A stretch of 13,362 nucleotides of DNA from an uncultured Alphaproteobacteria bacterium (lineage in GTDB: Bacteria; Pseudomonadota; Alphaproteobacteria; RF32; CAG-239), in assembly GCA_900553115.1 (NCBI GenBank), contig USCF01000009.1, positions 1 through 13,362 of the forward strand. Direction: 5' to 3'. Below are positions 1 through 6,966 of this stretch, in pieces. Positions within the stretch are counted from its first letter, which is position 1, and each line of letters starts with the position of its first letter. The translations under genes were made by a program, and so were the position numbers. The notes below the pieces were generated by a model. That model saw only the letters and a list, made by a program, of their open reading frames with translations, ran no database searches and was not told where the DNA came from.

Positions 1-156
1 AAGCAGGAAGTAAAAAAAGTTACCTGGCCTACCAAAAAAGAAGTAGTGCCTACTTGCGCTATGGTTGTGACATTGGTGGCTATCGCTACGGTGTTTTTCT
101 TTGTGGTGGACGCCATTTTAGCCTGGGGCGTAGATAAAATTTTGATGTTAGGATAG
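1..156 (+). CDS. secE: Preprotein translocase subunit SecE, C-terminal part (5' end outside window)
   Basis: The window opens inside this gene and shows its last 51 codons, ending in TAG at 154–156. SecE is the small inner-membrane subunit that clamps SecY in the Sec protein-export channel. The visible part starts with the conserved amphipathic helix just before the membrane (QEVKKVTWPTKKEV, including the invariant VTWPT core), followed by one hydrophobic membrane segment (roughly CAMVVTLVAIATVFFFVV) and a short tail ending MLG. This matches the single-span SecE of most bacteria. The nusG start lies 11 bases after the stop, and the secE stop codon is part of the nusG ribosome-binding sequence (TAGGAG), so the two are one transcription unit, as in nearly all bacteria. 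Confidence 0.93.
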   Translation, partial: KQEVKKVTWPTKKEVVPTCAMVVTLVAIATVFFFVVDAILAWGVDKILMLG

Positions 157-167
157 GAGTTTAACAA

Positions 168-698
168 ATGGCTGTTCGCTGGTATGTTGTAAATGTTTAT
201 TCCGGTTCGGAAAAGAAAGTAGCCGAATCCTTAAGAGAACAAGCAACTTTGAAAAAAATGGATGATAAAATCCTAGAAGTTTTTGTACCTACTGAAAATG
301 TGGTAGAAATTCGCAAAGGCACAAAAGTTAATGCTGAACACAAATTTTTCCCTGGATACATTTTAGTAAAAATGGAATTGACAGACGAAACATGGTTGGT
401 CGTAAAAAACACCCCGCGTGTCAGTGGTTTCTTGGGTAGCCGCAACAAACCTCAGCCAATCAGCGATGCTGAAGTACAAAAAATTATGAACCAAGTTCAA
501 GAAGGTTTGGAACGCCCACAGACTAATGTAAACTTCGAAACAGGCGAGCAAATTCGCGTTATTGATGGTCCGTTTGCCTCTTTTGTTGGCATTGTTGAAG
601 ATATTGATACCGAAAAGAACCGTTTGAAAGTTTCTGTTTCTATTTTTGGCCGCTACACACCGGTTGAATTAGAGTTTTCTCAAGTAGAAAAAATGTAA
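168..698 (+). CDS. nusG: Transcription termination/antitermination factor NusG
   Basis: NusG binds RNA polymerase to suppress pausing and links it to Rho or, through ribosomal protein S10 (NusE), to the ribosome. The 176-residue length is normal. The N-terminal NGN domain covers about residues 4–110, with the typical WYVVNVYSGSEKKVAE opening, the HKFFPGYILVKM core strand and VSGFLG. The C-terminal KOW domain covers about 125–176, with VIDGPFASFVGIVEDID and the SIFGR.TPVELEFSQVEK ending; F160 lies at the position used for the Rho/S10 contact in E. coli NusG. The start is supported by AGGAG at 155–159. It follows secE as expected, but it is the last gene of this unit: strong hairpins follow, and rplK, the usual next gene, is not present. 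Confidence 0.97.
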   Translation: MAVRWYVVNVYSGSEKKVAESLREQATLKKMDDKILEVFVPTENVVEIRKGTKVNAEHKFFPGYILVKMELTDETWLVVKNTPRVSGFLGSRNKPQPISDAEVQKIMNQVQEGLERPQTNVNFETGEQIRVIDGPFASFVGIVEDIDTEKNRLKVSVSIFGRYTPVELEFSQVEKM

Positions 699-720
699 TC
701 AATATTTTAGATAATGTAAA

Positions 721-748
721 AATAAACCGCTGTAACAAGCGGTTTATT
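721..748. terminator. Hairpin terminator after nusG (first of two)
   Basis: A perfect 11-bp inverted repeat (AATAAACCGCT at 721–731 and AGCGGTTTATT at 738–748) encloses a 6-base loop. The T-rich run is better on the minus strand (TTTATTTTTA), so it may act mainly as a second stop for transcription coming from the minus-strand gene, while also folding in nusG mRNA. Confidence 0.75.
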
Positions 749-764
749 GTTATATCCGATAACA

Positions 765-801
765 AAAAAACGCTTTTCAACAAAAGTGAAAAGCGTTTTT
801 T
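765..801. terminator. Bidirectional intrinsic terminator between nusG and the convergent minus-strand gene
   Basis: A perfect 14-bp inverted repeat (AAAAAACGCTTTTC at 765–778 and GAAAAGCGTTTTTT at 788–801) has a 9-base loop. On the plus strand it ends in six T, on the minus strand in seven T. It lies between two converging genes (nusG and the gene ending at 819), so it can end transcription from both sides. Confidence 0.88.
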
Positions 802-818
802 CGCACTCGTTTTTACGG

Positions 819-1313
819 CTATTCAATAGCGTAAATATCTTTTACAAACCATTCGCCATTGGCATTTTCCGGTTCTGTCAAAACATAAATAATTGTTCCT
901 TGACAAAGCCCAAACCAACTGCCATTGCAAGTACTGTCGGTATAAATTTCGACATTGTTATTCACCAATACGCGGCGATTTGTGATTTTATAACTGATTT
1001 CAGTAGGTCTATCCAACCCCGGATCCTGCATAAAGATAAACTTAGGCAAATTCAGATTCTTACAATTATCCAAACTCGGATTAATTGTGCATTTTACTGC
1101 TTGTTCCACAGCACACAGCTGCTTATCTTTTTCCAAACATTCCGCCGGCAGTGAATCTTTTACAAAAGCAAAAACTTTTTCCGGCAGTTTTATTTTTTGT
1201 TCCTGCTCTGCTGTGTTTTTAACATCTTCCGCCTTATGATTTTTAGAAACCAAAGAAAAGCTAAATCCAACTAAAACCACCAAAGCCAATACGACTATAA
1301 CTTTTTTCAACAT
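819..1313 (-). CDS. Membrane-anchored or secreted six-cysteine protein of unknown function
   Basis: I do not recognise this 164-residue protein. Residues 1–22 (MLKKV then a run of V/A/L/G/F) form a hydrophobic N-terminal segment with two preceding lysines and no clear AxA cleavage site or lipobox, so it is either an uncleaved anchor or a signal peptide. A charged linker (about 23–45) leads into a domain with six cysteines (C59, C67, C75, C84, C129, C137), an even number that suits three disulfides in the periplasm. The end reads GTIIYVLTEP…GEWFVKDIYAIE, a strand-rich pattern. ATG at 1313 is preceded by AGGGGG. It lies 16 bases after the outer-membrane protein gene on the same strand, so the two are probably cotranscribed, and the terminators at 721–801 close the unit. 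Function unknown; an envelope role is inferred only from export and context. Confidence 0.72.
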   Translation of the reverse strand: MLKKVIVVLALVVLVGFSFSLVSKNHKAEDVKNTAEQEQKIKLPEKVFAFVKDSLPAECLEKDKQLCAVEQAVKCTINPSLDNCKNLNLPKFIFMQDPGLDRPTEISYKITNRRVLVNNNVEIYTDSTCNGSWFGLCQGTIIYVLTEPENANGEWFVKDIYAIE

Positions 1314-1329
1314 AGAGCCCCCTATTTTA

Positions 1330-1884
1330 TTAAAAATGATATTCCAAACTTAAATTATATTCCCACGCCTGATTTATGCCGTCAACTTTATCAAAACCGA
1401 CATACCTGCCAATAAAACGTGTCTGCCAATGACTGTCAAGCGCATATTTCAAACCGCCGCCCAAACGATAGCCATAGCCATGTTCATTGTGATGTTTGTA
1501 ACCGCTGTTTTTCAGCTTAAAAACATATTCTCCCACACCTGCTGTTGCCAAAAGCGAAAACTTTTGTTCACAATCAAGCGGCAAATAAGCTAGCAAATCC
1601 AAACCATACGCACGCTCCGAACTTTTTAATTTATGCGGCGTTTGCCCGTTTTTACGGCTTGCACTTTGTTTAAAAAACATTTCCGTGCCAAAATATTTAC
1701 TATAGTCAGACCCGACATAAACATTGAGGCTGCTATATTCCGGACGCAAATTTGTGGTTTGAGCTCTATCAAATGAATACCCAGCCCCTACATACGGCGT
1801 ATATTTATAGCTATCGGCGGCGCAGATTTTGGCATTTATCCCGATAATTGCTAAAAATGTTAAAACAAATGTAATTTTTTTCAT
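1330..1884 (-). CDS. Small outer-membrane beta-barrel protein (OmpA/opacity-porin-like fold)
   Basis: This 184-residue protein has a classic Sec signal peptide (MKKITFVLTFLAIIGINA…), with likely cleavage near residues 22–24 (CAA before DSYKY). The mature part alternates polar and aromatic/hydrophobic residues in strand-length blocks: YTPYVGAGYSF, SSLNVYVGSDY, YFGTEMFFKQSA, AYGLDLLAYLPL, FSLLATAGVGEYVFKL, YGYRLGGGLKYAL, WQTRFIGRYVGF and AWEYNLSLEYHF. The chain ends in phenylalanine, the signal recognised by the BAM complex for outer-membrane insertion. About eight strands fit an OmpA/OmpX-size barrel. The start has GGAAGGA seven to ten bases upstream, and a TATAAT box lies at 1917–1922 on this strand. 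It is the first gene of a two-gene unit with the six-cysteine protein. What it binds or transports cannot be read from the sequence. Confidence 0.82.
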   Translation of the reverse strand: MKKITFVLTFLAIIGINAKICAADSYKYTPYVGAGYSFDRAQTTNLRPEYSSLNVYVGSDYSKYFGTEMFFKQSASRKNGQTPHKLKSSERAYGLDLLAYLPLDCEQKFSLLATAGVGEYVFKLKNSGYKHHNEHGYGYRLGGGLKYALDSHWQTRFIGRYVGFDKVDGINQAWEYNLSLEYHF

Positions 1885-2016
1885 TTATAATCCTTCCATT
1901 AGCACCTAATGACTGCATTATAATAATTTTGTTATAAAAATAAAGTCATTTTACAAATTTTATTGAGAAAAAATGTTTTTTGTGCTACTTATTATAAATA
2001 AGGTAAGGGATACGCT
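1885..2016. promoter_or_regulatory. Divergent AT-rich intergenic region with promoter for the outer-membrane protein gene
   Basis: This 132-base spacer separates the minus-strand beta-barrel gene from the plus-strand pilin gene. On the minus strand a perfect TATAAT lies at 1917–1922, about 33 bases before the start codon; no good TTGACA lies at the right distance. On the plus strand a TATTAT/TATAAA stretch at 1990–1998 is a possible -10 for the pilin gene, with AAGGG at 2006–2010 as its ribosome-binding site. No clear operator repeat was found. Confidence 0.45.
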
Positions 2017-2613
2017 ATGAATAACACGATTACACAATCCGGACGTTCAATGATAGAAGTTATGGGCTATATGGCTGCCGTAATGGCTGTCATCGCCGGT
2101 GTCAGCAAAATTATTACTGGTTCATACAACCAATATAAGCTCAGCAAAGCTTCAATTCAGGTTTCTGACTTGGCCAGCGTTATTGTCAAAGCATCAACCG
2201 TTGATCCCAATTACGATGATACAGTTGACGCGATAAAAAAAGGCACAGATATAGGCCGCCGTCTACTGCCAAGCAGTTTTAAGATGGATAGCAACAAAAA
2301 AATTTATCATGCTTTCGGCGGCGAAGCAACATTAGGCATACTTAACGACAAATTTACAATAACATTCACTGGCTTAACCCGTGAACAATGCATTGAATTA
2401 GGAATGAAAGAATGGATAAATAACAAAATTGTGGATTTATACGGCATTGACATCAATGGCAATCAGTGGGCCTGGCCAATATACGCTGACACAACTTCAG
2501 GAATATCAGCCTTACCAACCAAACGTTCGGCTCTGGCTGGTAAAGATTTAAACGACGAGGGGCAATGCAACAAAACCGGCAAAAGCAATTCCATTATGTG
2601 GATATTTAATTAA
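2017..2613 (+). CDS. Type IVb pilin (PilS/TcpA-like prepilin)
   Basis: A 198-residue prepilin. The leader is eight residues plus a glycine (MNNTITQSG), and GRSMIE fits the prepilin peptidase site exactly: cleavage after G9, with the essential glutamate at position +5 of the mature chain (E14). A hydrophobic helix of about 20 residues follows (VMGYMAAVMAVIAGVSKIIT), then the globular domain. Two cysteines, C125 in GLTREQCIEL and C184 in EGQCNKTG, frame a C-terminal region ending in SIMWIF. This matches the disulfide-bonded D-region of type IVb pilins such as PilS and TcpA. Mature subunits would be cut at the inner membrane and assembled into a pilus or pseudopilus. No prepilin peptidase, ATPase or platform gene is nearby, so the assembly machine must be elsewhere. 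Whether it is a major or minor pilin is unclear. Confidence 0.83.
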   Translation: MNNTITQSGRSMIEVMGYMAAVMAVIAGVSKIITGSYNQYKLSKASIQVSDLASVIVKASTVDPNYDDTVDAIKKGTDIGRRLLPSSFKMDSNKKIYHAFGGEATLGILNDKFTITFTGLTREQCIELGMKEWINNKIVDLYGIDINGNQWAWPIYADTTSGISALPTKRSALAGKDLNDEGQCNKTGKSNSIMWIFN

Positions 2614-2651
2614 CCCTTTTGTGTGACTAAATCAGAATAATGGTTGAAGTT

Positions 2652-2680
2652 TTGATACAAAATTGATACTTTTTTAGAAA
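2652..2680 (+). promoter_or_regulatory. Possible sigma70-type promoter for the dksA operon
   Basis: TTGATA (2652–2657) and TAGAAA (2675–2680) are spaced by 17 bases, upstream of the AGGAG ribosome-binding site (2693–2697) of dksA. The -10 matches only four of six consensus bases. It is the best candidate in the gap between the pilin and dksA genes, where no terminator hairpin is visible. Confidence 0.35.
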
Positions 2681-2705
2681 TTAATTTTTATGAGGAGATA
2701 CGTAA

Positions 2706-3131
2706 ATGACAGCTTCTATTGTTTTACCACCAGACTACAAACCTTCGGCAGATGAAGAATACATGAATGACATGCAGCTTGAATACTTCCGCCAGAAGCT
2801 GGAAAATTGGAAAAAATCTATTGTTTCACAATCTGTTGACACCTTGGCAGACTTGCGTCAGGGCGGTTTGAATCAGCCCGATGAAATCGACCGCGCCTCT
2901 ATGGAAACAGATAAATCTCTTGACTTGCGCACCAAAGACCGCATTCGCAAACTTATTTCCAAAATTGACGCCGCTTTAGATAGAATAGAAGACGGCACAT
3001 ATGGTTATTGTGAAGAAACCGGTGAACCTATCGGTTTGGATAGACTGGAAGCACGTCCGGTAGCCACTTTGTCTATTGAAGCGCAAGAACGCCATGAACG
3101 TATGGAAAAAACCTATGACGATGAGGCCTAA
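2706..3131 (+). CDS. dksA: RNA polymerase-binding transcription factor DksA
   Basis: DksA enters the RNA polymerase secondary channel and, with ppGpp, shifts transcription from ribosomal to biosynthetic promoters. At 141 residues it has normal length. The coiled coil (about residues 25–97) carries the tip motif DEIDRA (D59, D62, A64), which equals the DxxDxA tip needed for activity in E. coli. The globular part contains YGYCEETGEPIGLDRLEARP (99–118). Only the first of the four zinc cysteines is kept (C102); the others are replaced by T105, S123 and A126 or nearby residues, with no C-terminal CxxC. From family knowledge this reduced form is common in alphaproteobacteria and does not mean the protein is dead. 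AGGAG lies nine bases before ATG. It heads a run of eight closely packed genes; maf begins six bases after its stop. Confidence 0.94.
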   Translation: MTASIVLPPDYKPSADEEYMNDMQLEYFRQKLENWKKSIVSQSVDTLADLRQGGLNQPDEIDRASMETDKSLDLRTKDRIRKLISKIDAALDRIEDGTYGYCEETGEPIGLDRLEARPVATLSIEAQERHERMEKTYDDEA

Positions 3132-3137
3132 TGCCCT

Positions 3138-3716
3138 ATGGTTGAACAAGTAAAAGATTTTATTTTAGCCTCCGGTTCGCCGCAACGCATTGCTTTGTTG
3201 CGGCAAATTGCTTATGAACCCAAAAAAATTGCTCCGGCAGATATTTGCGAAGATTGTCTGCCGCATGAAGATCCGCTGCCCTATGTTAGACGCATGGCTT
3301 TAGAAAAAGCGCAAAAAATTGCCGCTGAATATCCTAATGAAAACATTTTGGCCTGCGACACCATTGTTGCTGTGGGCAAAAAAATTTTGCATAAGGCTAA
3401 AAATGACGACGAACAAACTAACGTGATGAATTTGCTATCTGGCAAAACTCACCGTGTTATCAGTTCGGTTTGCTTGATAAATAAAAATGGTAAAATCTCG
3501 CAAAAAACCGTAAGTTCAAAAATCACCATGAAAAAATTAACGCCCGAAGAAATAAAAAGTTATGTGCAAAGCGCTGATTGGCATGGTGTTTGCGGATATC
3601 GCATAGATGGCTGTATAGCAGCCTATGTCAGCCGCATTTTAGGTTCATACAGCGGAATAATTGGCTTACCGCTCTATGAAACTCTAAATCTATTAAAAGG
3701 GGAGAACATCCGATGA
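3138..3716 (+). CDS. maf: Maf-family nucleoside triphosphate pyrophosphatase
   Basis: Maf proteins hydrolyse non-canonical or excess nucleoside triphosphates (dTTP/UTP or m7GTP, depending on subfamily) to monophosphate and pyrophosphate. Family motifs appear in order: ILASGSPQR (9–17) for the P-loop-like LAS.SPRR, the acidic ACDTIVAVGKKIL segment with catalytic D74, the LSGKTHRVISSV stretch (100–111), and the C-terminal WHGVCGYRIDG…GSYSGIIGLPL (148–179). The last is the GSYSNVVGLPL signature of the YhdE-type group. In this signature the usual GKAG is GVCG, so a normally conserved lysine is a valine. Length (192 residues) is normal. The ATG at 3131–3133 overlapping the dksA stop runs into a stop after four codons, so 3138 is the start, with GAGG upstream. 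It overlaps rng by four bases (ATGA). Confidence 0.93.
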   Translation: MVEQVKDFILASGSPQRIALLRQIAYEPKKIAPADICEDCLPHEDPLPYVRRMALEKAQKIAAEYPNENILACDTIVAVGKKILHKAKNDDEQTNVMNLLSGKTHRVISSVCLINKNGKISQKTVSSKITMKKLTPEEIKSYVQSADWHGVCGYRIDGCIAAYVSRILGSYSGIIGLPLYETLNLLKGENIR

Positions 3717-4876
3717 AAGCAGAAAAAATTATATTTGACCGTAATGACGAAACTTCTGGAATTGCCGTTTTTGACGACACCGGCTTGATGGAAATTGATA
3801 TCTATAATGAAAACAGAGCCATTGAGGGCAATGTATATTTGGGACGCATTAGCAAAAAAATCAGTTTAGCCAATGACCGCACCGGTTTTATGGTAAATAT
3901 CGGCGATGGACGCGAAGCATTTTTAAATTCATATGAACCAACCCTTAAAGAAGCAAATATGAGTGAAGGCCAAAGCGTTGTTGTGCAAGTCACTCAAGAA
4001 AAACGAGCTGAAAAGGGCGCTAAGGTTGTCCGCAACATTCAGTTGGCCGGAATTTATTTGGTTTACTGCCCGTTCAAATTTGATGTTGAAGCTTCATCTA
4101 AAATTGAAGATATCGAAAAAGCAGCTGCCTACAAAAAGTTTGTACAAGAACATTCTCAAGGGCAAGAAGGCTGGATTTTACGCACAGTTTCAACCGAAGC
4201 CACCGAAAACCAATTGCTGGAAGAAATGACCTCATTGCGCGAGGCCTATGAAAACATACGTAAAAAAGCTCGCACAATGACCGCTCCGACTGTTCTTTAT
4301 AACAAAGAAAATCCTTTGTTTGAATATATCCGCCGCTATAAAGATAGCCTAAAAGAAGTCGTGGTTGATACTCCAAAACTAAAAGAGCAGGTTGAAGCCG
4401 TTTTTGCCGGAACTGTTACTTTACAAAAAGAAGCTTTTGAAGAATTTGGCATAGATGATGCGATTGTCGAAGCCTTAAACCGCACCGTAAAATTGAAACA
4501 TGGCGGTAATTTGCATATTGAAGAAACTCGCGCTTTTGTAGCAATTGATGTTGATAGCGGCGGCAAACGCAGCGTTGGCGACATTGATAGTCTGAATATT
4601 GAGGCAGCCAAAGAAATTGCCCGTCAAATTCGTTTGCGCAACTTATCCGGCAAAATAATTATTGATTTTGCGGGTTCTTCCGAATACCGCTTTATGAAAA
4701 AAGTGCTTGAGGTCTTGGAAGAAGAGCTTGCCGATGATATATGTCATAGTAGAGTACTCGGTTTGAGCCGTGCCGGCAATGTAGAAATACTGCGTCAGCG
4801 CCGCCGCCCGTCTTTGCGTGATTTATACACTGTTGAATGCCCAACCTGCAGCGGAACTGGACGCGTGGAGCCATAA
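3713..4876 (+). CDS. rng: Ribonuclease E/G family endoribonuclease, short form
   Basis: Endoribonuclease of the RNase E/G family, which cuts single-stranded AU-rich RNA near 5' monophosphate ends in mRNA decay and rRNA/tRNA processing. The S1 RNA-binding domain lies near residues 36–115 (GNVYLGRISKKI…GFMVNIGDGREAFL). The catalytic DNase-I-like part contains the two magnesium aspartates, D279 in VAIDVDSG and D318 in IIIDFAG, separated by NIEAAKEIARQIRLRNLSGK. The zinc-link CPTCSGTG (376–383) is intact. The protein stops four residues later at 387, so it lacks the C-terminal small domain of E. coli RNase G (489 residues) and the degradosome scaffold of RNase E. The start overlaps maf (ATGA) and has a strong AAGGGGAG. 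The maf–rng–yacG order is typical of alphaproteobacteria. Confidence 0.93.
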   Translation: MKAEKIIFDRNDETSGIAVFDDTGLMEIDIYNENRAIEGNVYLGRISKKISLANDRTGFMVNIGDGREAFLNSYEPTLKEANMSEGQSVVVQVTQEKRAEKGAKVVRNIQLAGIYLVYCPFKFDVEASSKIEDIEKAAAYKKFVQEHSQGQEGWILRTVSTEATENQLLEEMTSLREAYENIRKKARTMTAPTVLYNKENPLFEYIRRYKDSLKEVVVDTPKLKEQVEAVFAGTVTLQKEAFEEFGIDDAIVEALNRTVKLKHGGNLHIEETRAFVAIDVDSGGKRSVGDIDSLNIEAAKEIARQIRLRNLSGKIIIDFAGSSEYRFMKKVLEVLEEELADDICHSRVLGLSRAGNVEILRQRRRPSLRDLYTVECPTCSGTGRVEP

Positions 4877-4878
4877 AA

Positions 4879-5094
4879 ATGGATAATGTCATCAAAACAC
4901 ATAAATGCCCGATTTGCCATAAATTGTTTAGTGATGACAAATATGCTCCGTTTTGTTCCAAAAGATGCGCGGATATTGATTTAGGACGTTGGTTTAACGG
5001 CGACTACTCTGTTCCGGCGGAAACGCTTGACGAAATTGAAACCGAAGAACTTTACGAAGCTTTGGAAAATGAATATGACGGAAAAAACAAATAA
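4879..5094 (+). CDS. yacG: DNA gyrase inhibitor YacG (zinc-binding)
   Basis: A 71-residue zinc-ribbon protein. In E. coli, YacG binds GyrB and blocks DNA gyrase; the same role here is inferred from homology. Four zinc ligands are visible as CPIC (C10, C13) and FCSKRC (C26, C30), followed by the conserved ADIDLGRWFNGDYSVPAE block and an acidic tail. The frame is open upstream to 4837, but that would overlap the end of rng. The ATG at 4879 lies two bases after the rng stop, has GTGGAG at 4865–4870, and gives the standard length. Its end overlaps the start of mlaE by about 20 bases. Confidence 0.93.
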   Translation: MDNVIKTHKCPICHKLFSDDKYAPFCSKRCADIDLGRWFNGDYSVPAETLDEIETEELYEALENEYDGKNK

Positions 5095-6211
5095 TCAGCA
5101 GCCTAACGTTGCCCTACATACAGATAATAATTGTCTGGCAATTTGTTTTTCCGGTAATTTTCAGCAATTTGACGGTGCTGCGGTTTTAAATAAAATTCAT
5201 AGCACCGTCAAAAAAAATATACAATGTATTTATTTCAGCGCTTCCGGTTTGAATAAGTGGGATTCGTCGCTATTACTTTTGATATTTGACACCATAAAGC
5301 AAGCCAAAAAACAAAATATCCCAACCGACACTTCAAGTCTGCCGCAAAACATACAAGACTTAATCCGTTTGGCGTTTGAGGTTGACCGCTCGCCGGCAAA
5401 AACCGATGATAACAATCTAGGATTTATTGAAAATATCGGCTATAAAACCATCAGTTTAGTAAAACTTTCGGCGAAAGTTTTGAATTTTTGCGGACAAACA
5501 TTTGGTGCAGTTGGACGTCTTTTTACCGCCAATACCATTATGCGCAAAATCGATTTTTTGGCTGCGCTGGAAGATTGTGGCCCCAAAGCTTTAGGAATTG
5601 TAGCCTTAATCAGCTTTTTAGTTGGCTTAATTTTAGCTTTTGTCGGCGGAGTGCAGCTGCAAGAATTTGGCGCACAAATATACATTGCCAGTTTGGTAAC
5701 GATTGGTATGTGCCGAATTATGGGCGCTATCATGGTGGGTATTATCATGGCCGGACGCACCGGTTCTTCTTATGCCGCGGCAATCGGCACCATGCAGGTC
5801 AATGAAGAATTAGACGCGTTAGAAACTATGGGGCTATCGCGTATAGACTTTTTAGTTTTGCCGCGCCTTTTAGCCTTGGTTATTGCCATGCCTATTTTGA
5901 CAATGCTGTCAGATTTTATGGGGATGGTCGGCGGAGCTTTTGTCGGCGTGGTGCTTATTGGTTTGCCTTATCAAGAATATTGGAAATATGCTTTCAACGC
6001 ATTTCATTTGGGCAACTTTTTGGTTGGTTTGTTTCATAGCCTGTGTTTTGGTATTATTATTGCCCTATGCGGCTGTTATCAGGGAATCAGCTGCGGCCGC
6101 AATTCTGACAGCGTCGGTTTGGCCACCACACGTTCGGTAGTTTGTGCTATTGTTTGGATGATTGTTGCCACCGGAATCATTACCGTTATTTGTCAGGAGC
6201 TTGATATATGA
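5075..6211 (+). CDS. mlaE: MlaE-family lipid ABC transporter permease with N-terminal STAS domain
   Basis: Inner-membrane permease of an MCE-type phospholipid transporter. From the chosen start it has 378 residues. Residues ~12–105 form a STAS domain (CLAICFSGNFQQFDG…CIYFSASGLNKWDSSLL), the job done by the separate protein MlaB in E. coli. Residues ~130–376 are the MlaE domain: an amphipathic entry helix, then about five membrane helices (near 170–193, 204–224, 258–292, 313–335, 355–373). Family signatures are AGRTGSSYAAAIGTM (226–240) with NEELDALETMGL after it, and GLATTRSVV (348–356). The start at 5075 has GGA eight bases upstream; the ATG at 5069 is too close to it and a TTG at 5027 would overlap yacG far more. 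It overlaps mlaF by four bases. Confidence 0.92.
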   Translation: MTEKTNNQQPNVALHTDNNCLAICFSGNFQQFDGAAVLNKIHSTVKKNIQCIYFSASGLNKWDSSLLLLIFDTIKQAKKQNIPTDTSSLPQNIQDLIRLAFEVDRSPAKTDDNNLGFIENIGYKTISLVKLSAKVLNFCGQTFGAVGRLFTANTIMRKIDFLAALEDCGPKALGIVALISFLVGLILAFVGGVQLQEFGAQIYIASLVTIGMCRIMGAIMVGIIMAGRTGSSYAAAIGTMQVNEELDALETMGLSRIDFLVLPRLLALVIAMPILTMLSDFMGMVGGAFVGVVLIGLPYQEYWKYAFNAFHLGNFLVGLFHSLCFGIIIALCGCYQGISCGRNSDSVGLATTRSVVCAIVWMIVATGIITVICQELDI

Positions 6212-6966
6212 CCGCAATGATAGAAGTAAAAGATTTAACCATGGGATACGGCAATTTCATATTGCAGCAGCACGCCGATTTCACCGTCAACAAAGGCGAT
6301 ATTTTTATCATTATGGGAGGCAGCGGCTGCGGTAAAAGCAGTATGCTGCGTGTCCTCACGGGATTATTGACTCCTCTAAGCGGAGATGTTATCATCGACG
6401 GCACAAACATTGCCCAAGCATCATCATCACAGTTAGAAGAAATCCGTAAAAAGTCAGGCATTCTTTATCAAAGCGGAGCATTGTTCAGCTCCATGACTTT
6501 GGCCGAAAACATCGCCCTGCCTCTGCAGCAATATTCCAGCTATTCCACCGCCGAAATTAAAGAGCTCGCCTCGCTGAAATTGTCACTTGTCGGACTGGCC
6601 GGTTTTGATGATTTTTACCCTTCAGAAATCAGCGGCGGTATGAAAAAGCGCGCTGGTTTAGCCCGAGCTTTGGCGCTAGATCCGGAGATTGTGTATTTTG
6701 ACGAGCCATCTGCCGGATTAGACCCTATCAGCTCCCGCAATTTAGATGATTTAATTATTGAAATAAACCGCAGTTTGGGTACCACAATCGTGGTTGTCAC
6801 GCATGAGCTGGCATCGATTTTTGCTATTGGCACAAATTCTATTTTTTTAGACCCGATGAGTAAAAGCATTTTAGCCAAAGGCAACCCGCACGATATTTTA
6901 AAAAATCCACCAAACTCCGAAGTTTTAGAATTTTTAACAAGAGGTAACGCAAATGCAAAAAAATAA
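6208..6966 (+). CDS. mlaF: MlaF-family ABC transporter ATP-binding protein
   Basis: Cytoplasmic ATPase that powers the MlaE permease. All ABC motifs are present in the 252 residues: Walker A GGSGCGKSS (37–45), Q-loop around YQSGALFSSM (87–96), signature ISGGMKKRAGLARA (141–154), Walker B IVYFDEPSAGLDP (161–173) and switch histidine H199 in VVVTHEL. The MKKR after the signature glycines is typical of the MlaF/Mkl group rather than of generic importers. AGGAG stands eight bases before ATG; an alternative ATG three codons later is possible. It overlaps mlaE by four and mlaD by 14 bases, which points to coupled translation of the complex. Confidence 0.95.
   Translation: MTAMIEVKDLTMGYGNFILQQHADFTVNKGDIFIIMGGSGCGKSSMLRVLTGLLTPLSGDVIIDGTNIAQASSSQLEEIRKKSGILYQSGALFSSMTLAENIALPLQQYSSYSTAEIKELASLKLSLVGLAGFDDFYPSEISGGMKKRAGLARALALDPEIVYFDEPSAGLDPISSRNLDDLIIEINRSLGTTIVVVTHELASIFAIGTNSIFLDPMSKSILAKGNPHDILKNPPNSEVLEFLTRGNANAKK

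Noticed and set aside
747..1154. Plus-strand open frame of 135 codons
   Set aside because: It begins in the terminator hairpins and runs antisense to the six-cysteine protein, without a ribosome-binding site or recognisable domain.
3131..3145. ATG overlapping the dksA stop (TAATG) as start of maf
   Set aside because: This frame reaches a stop after four codons; the correct maf start is the ATG at 3138.
4837..4878. Longer YacG starting inside the end of rng
   Set aside because: The added residues are the zinc-link region of rng read in another frame; the ATG at 4879 gives the family length and has GTGGAG upstream.
5027..5074. Upstream TTG start for mlaE giving 16 more residues
   Set aside because: It would overlap yacG by 68 bases, has a rare start codon and no good ribosome-binding site; ATG 5075 has both.
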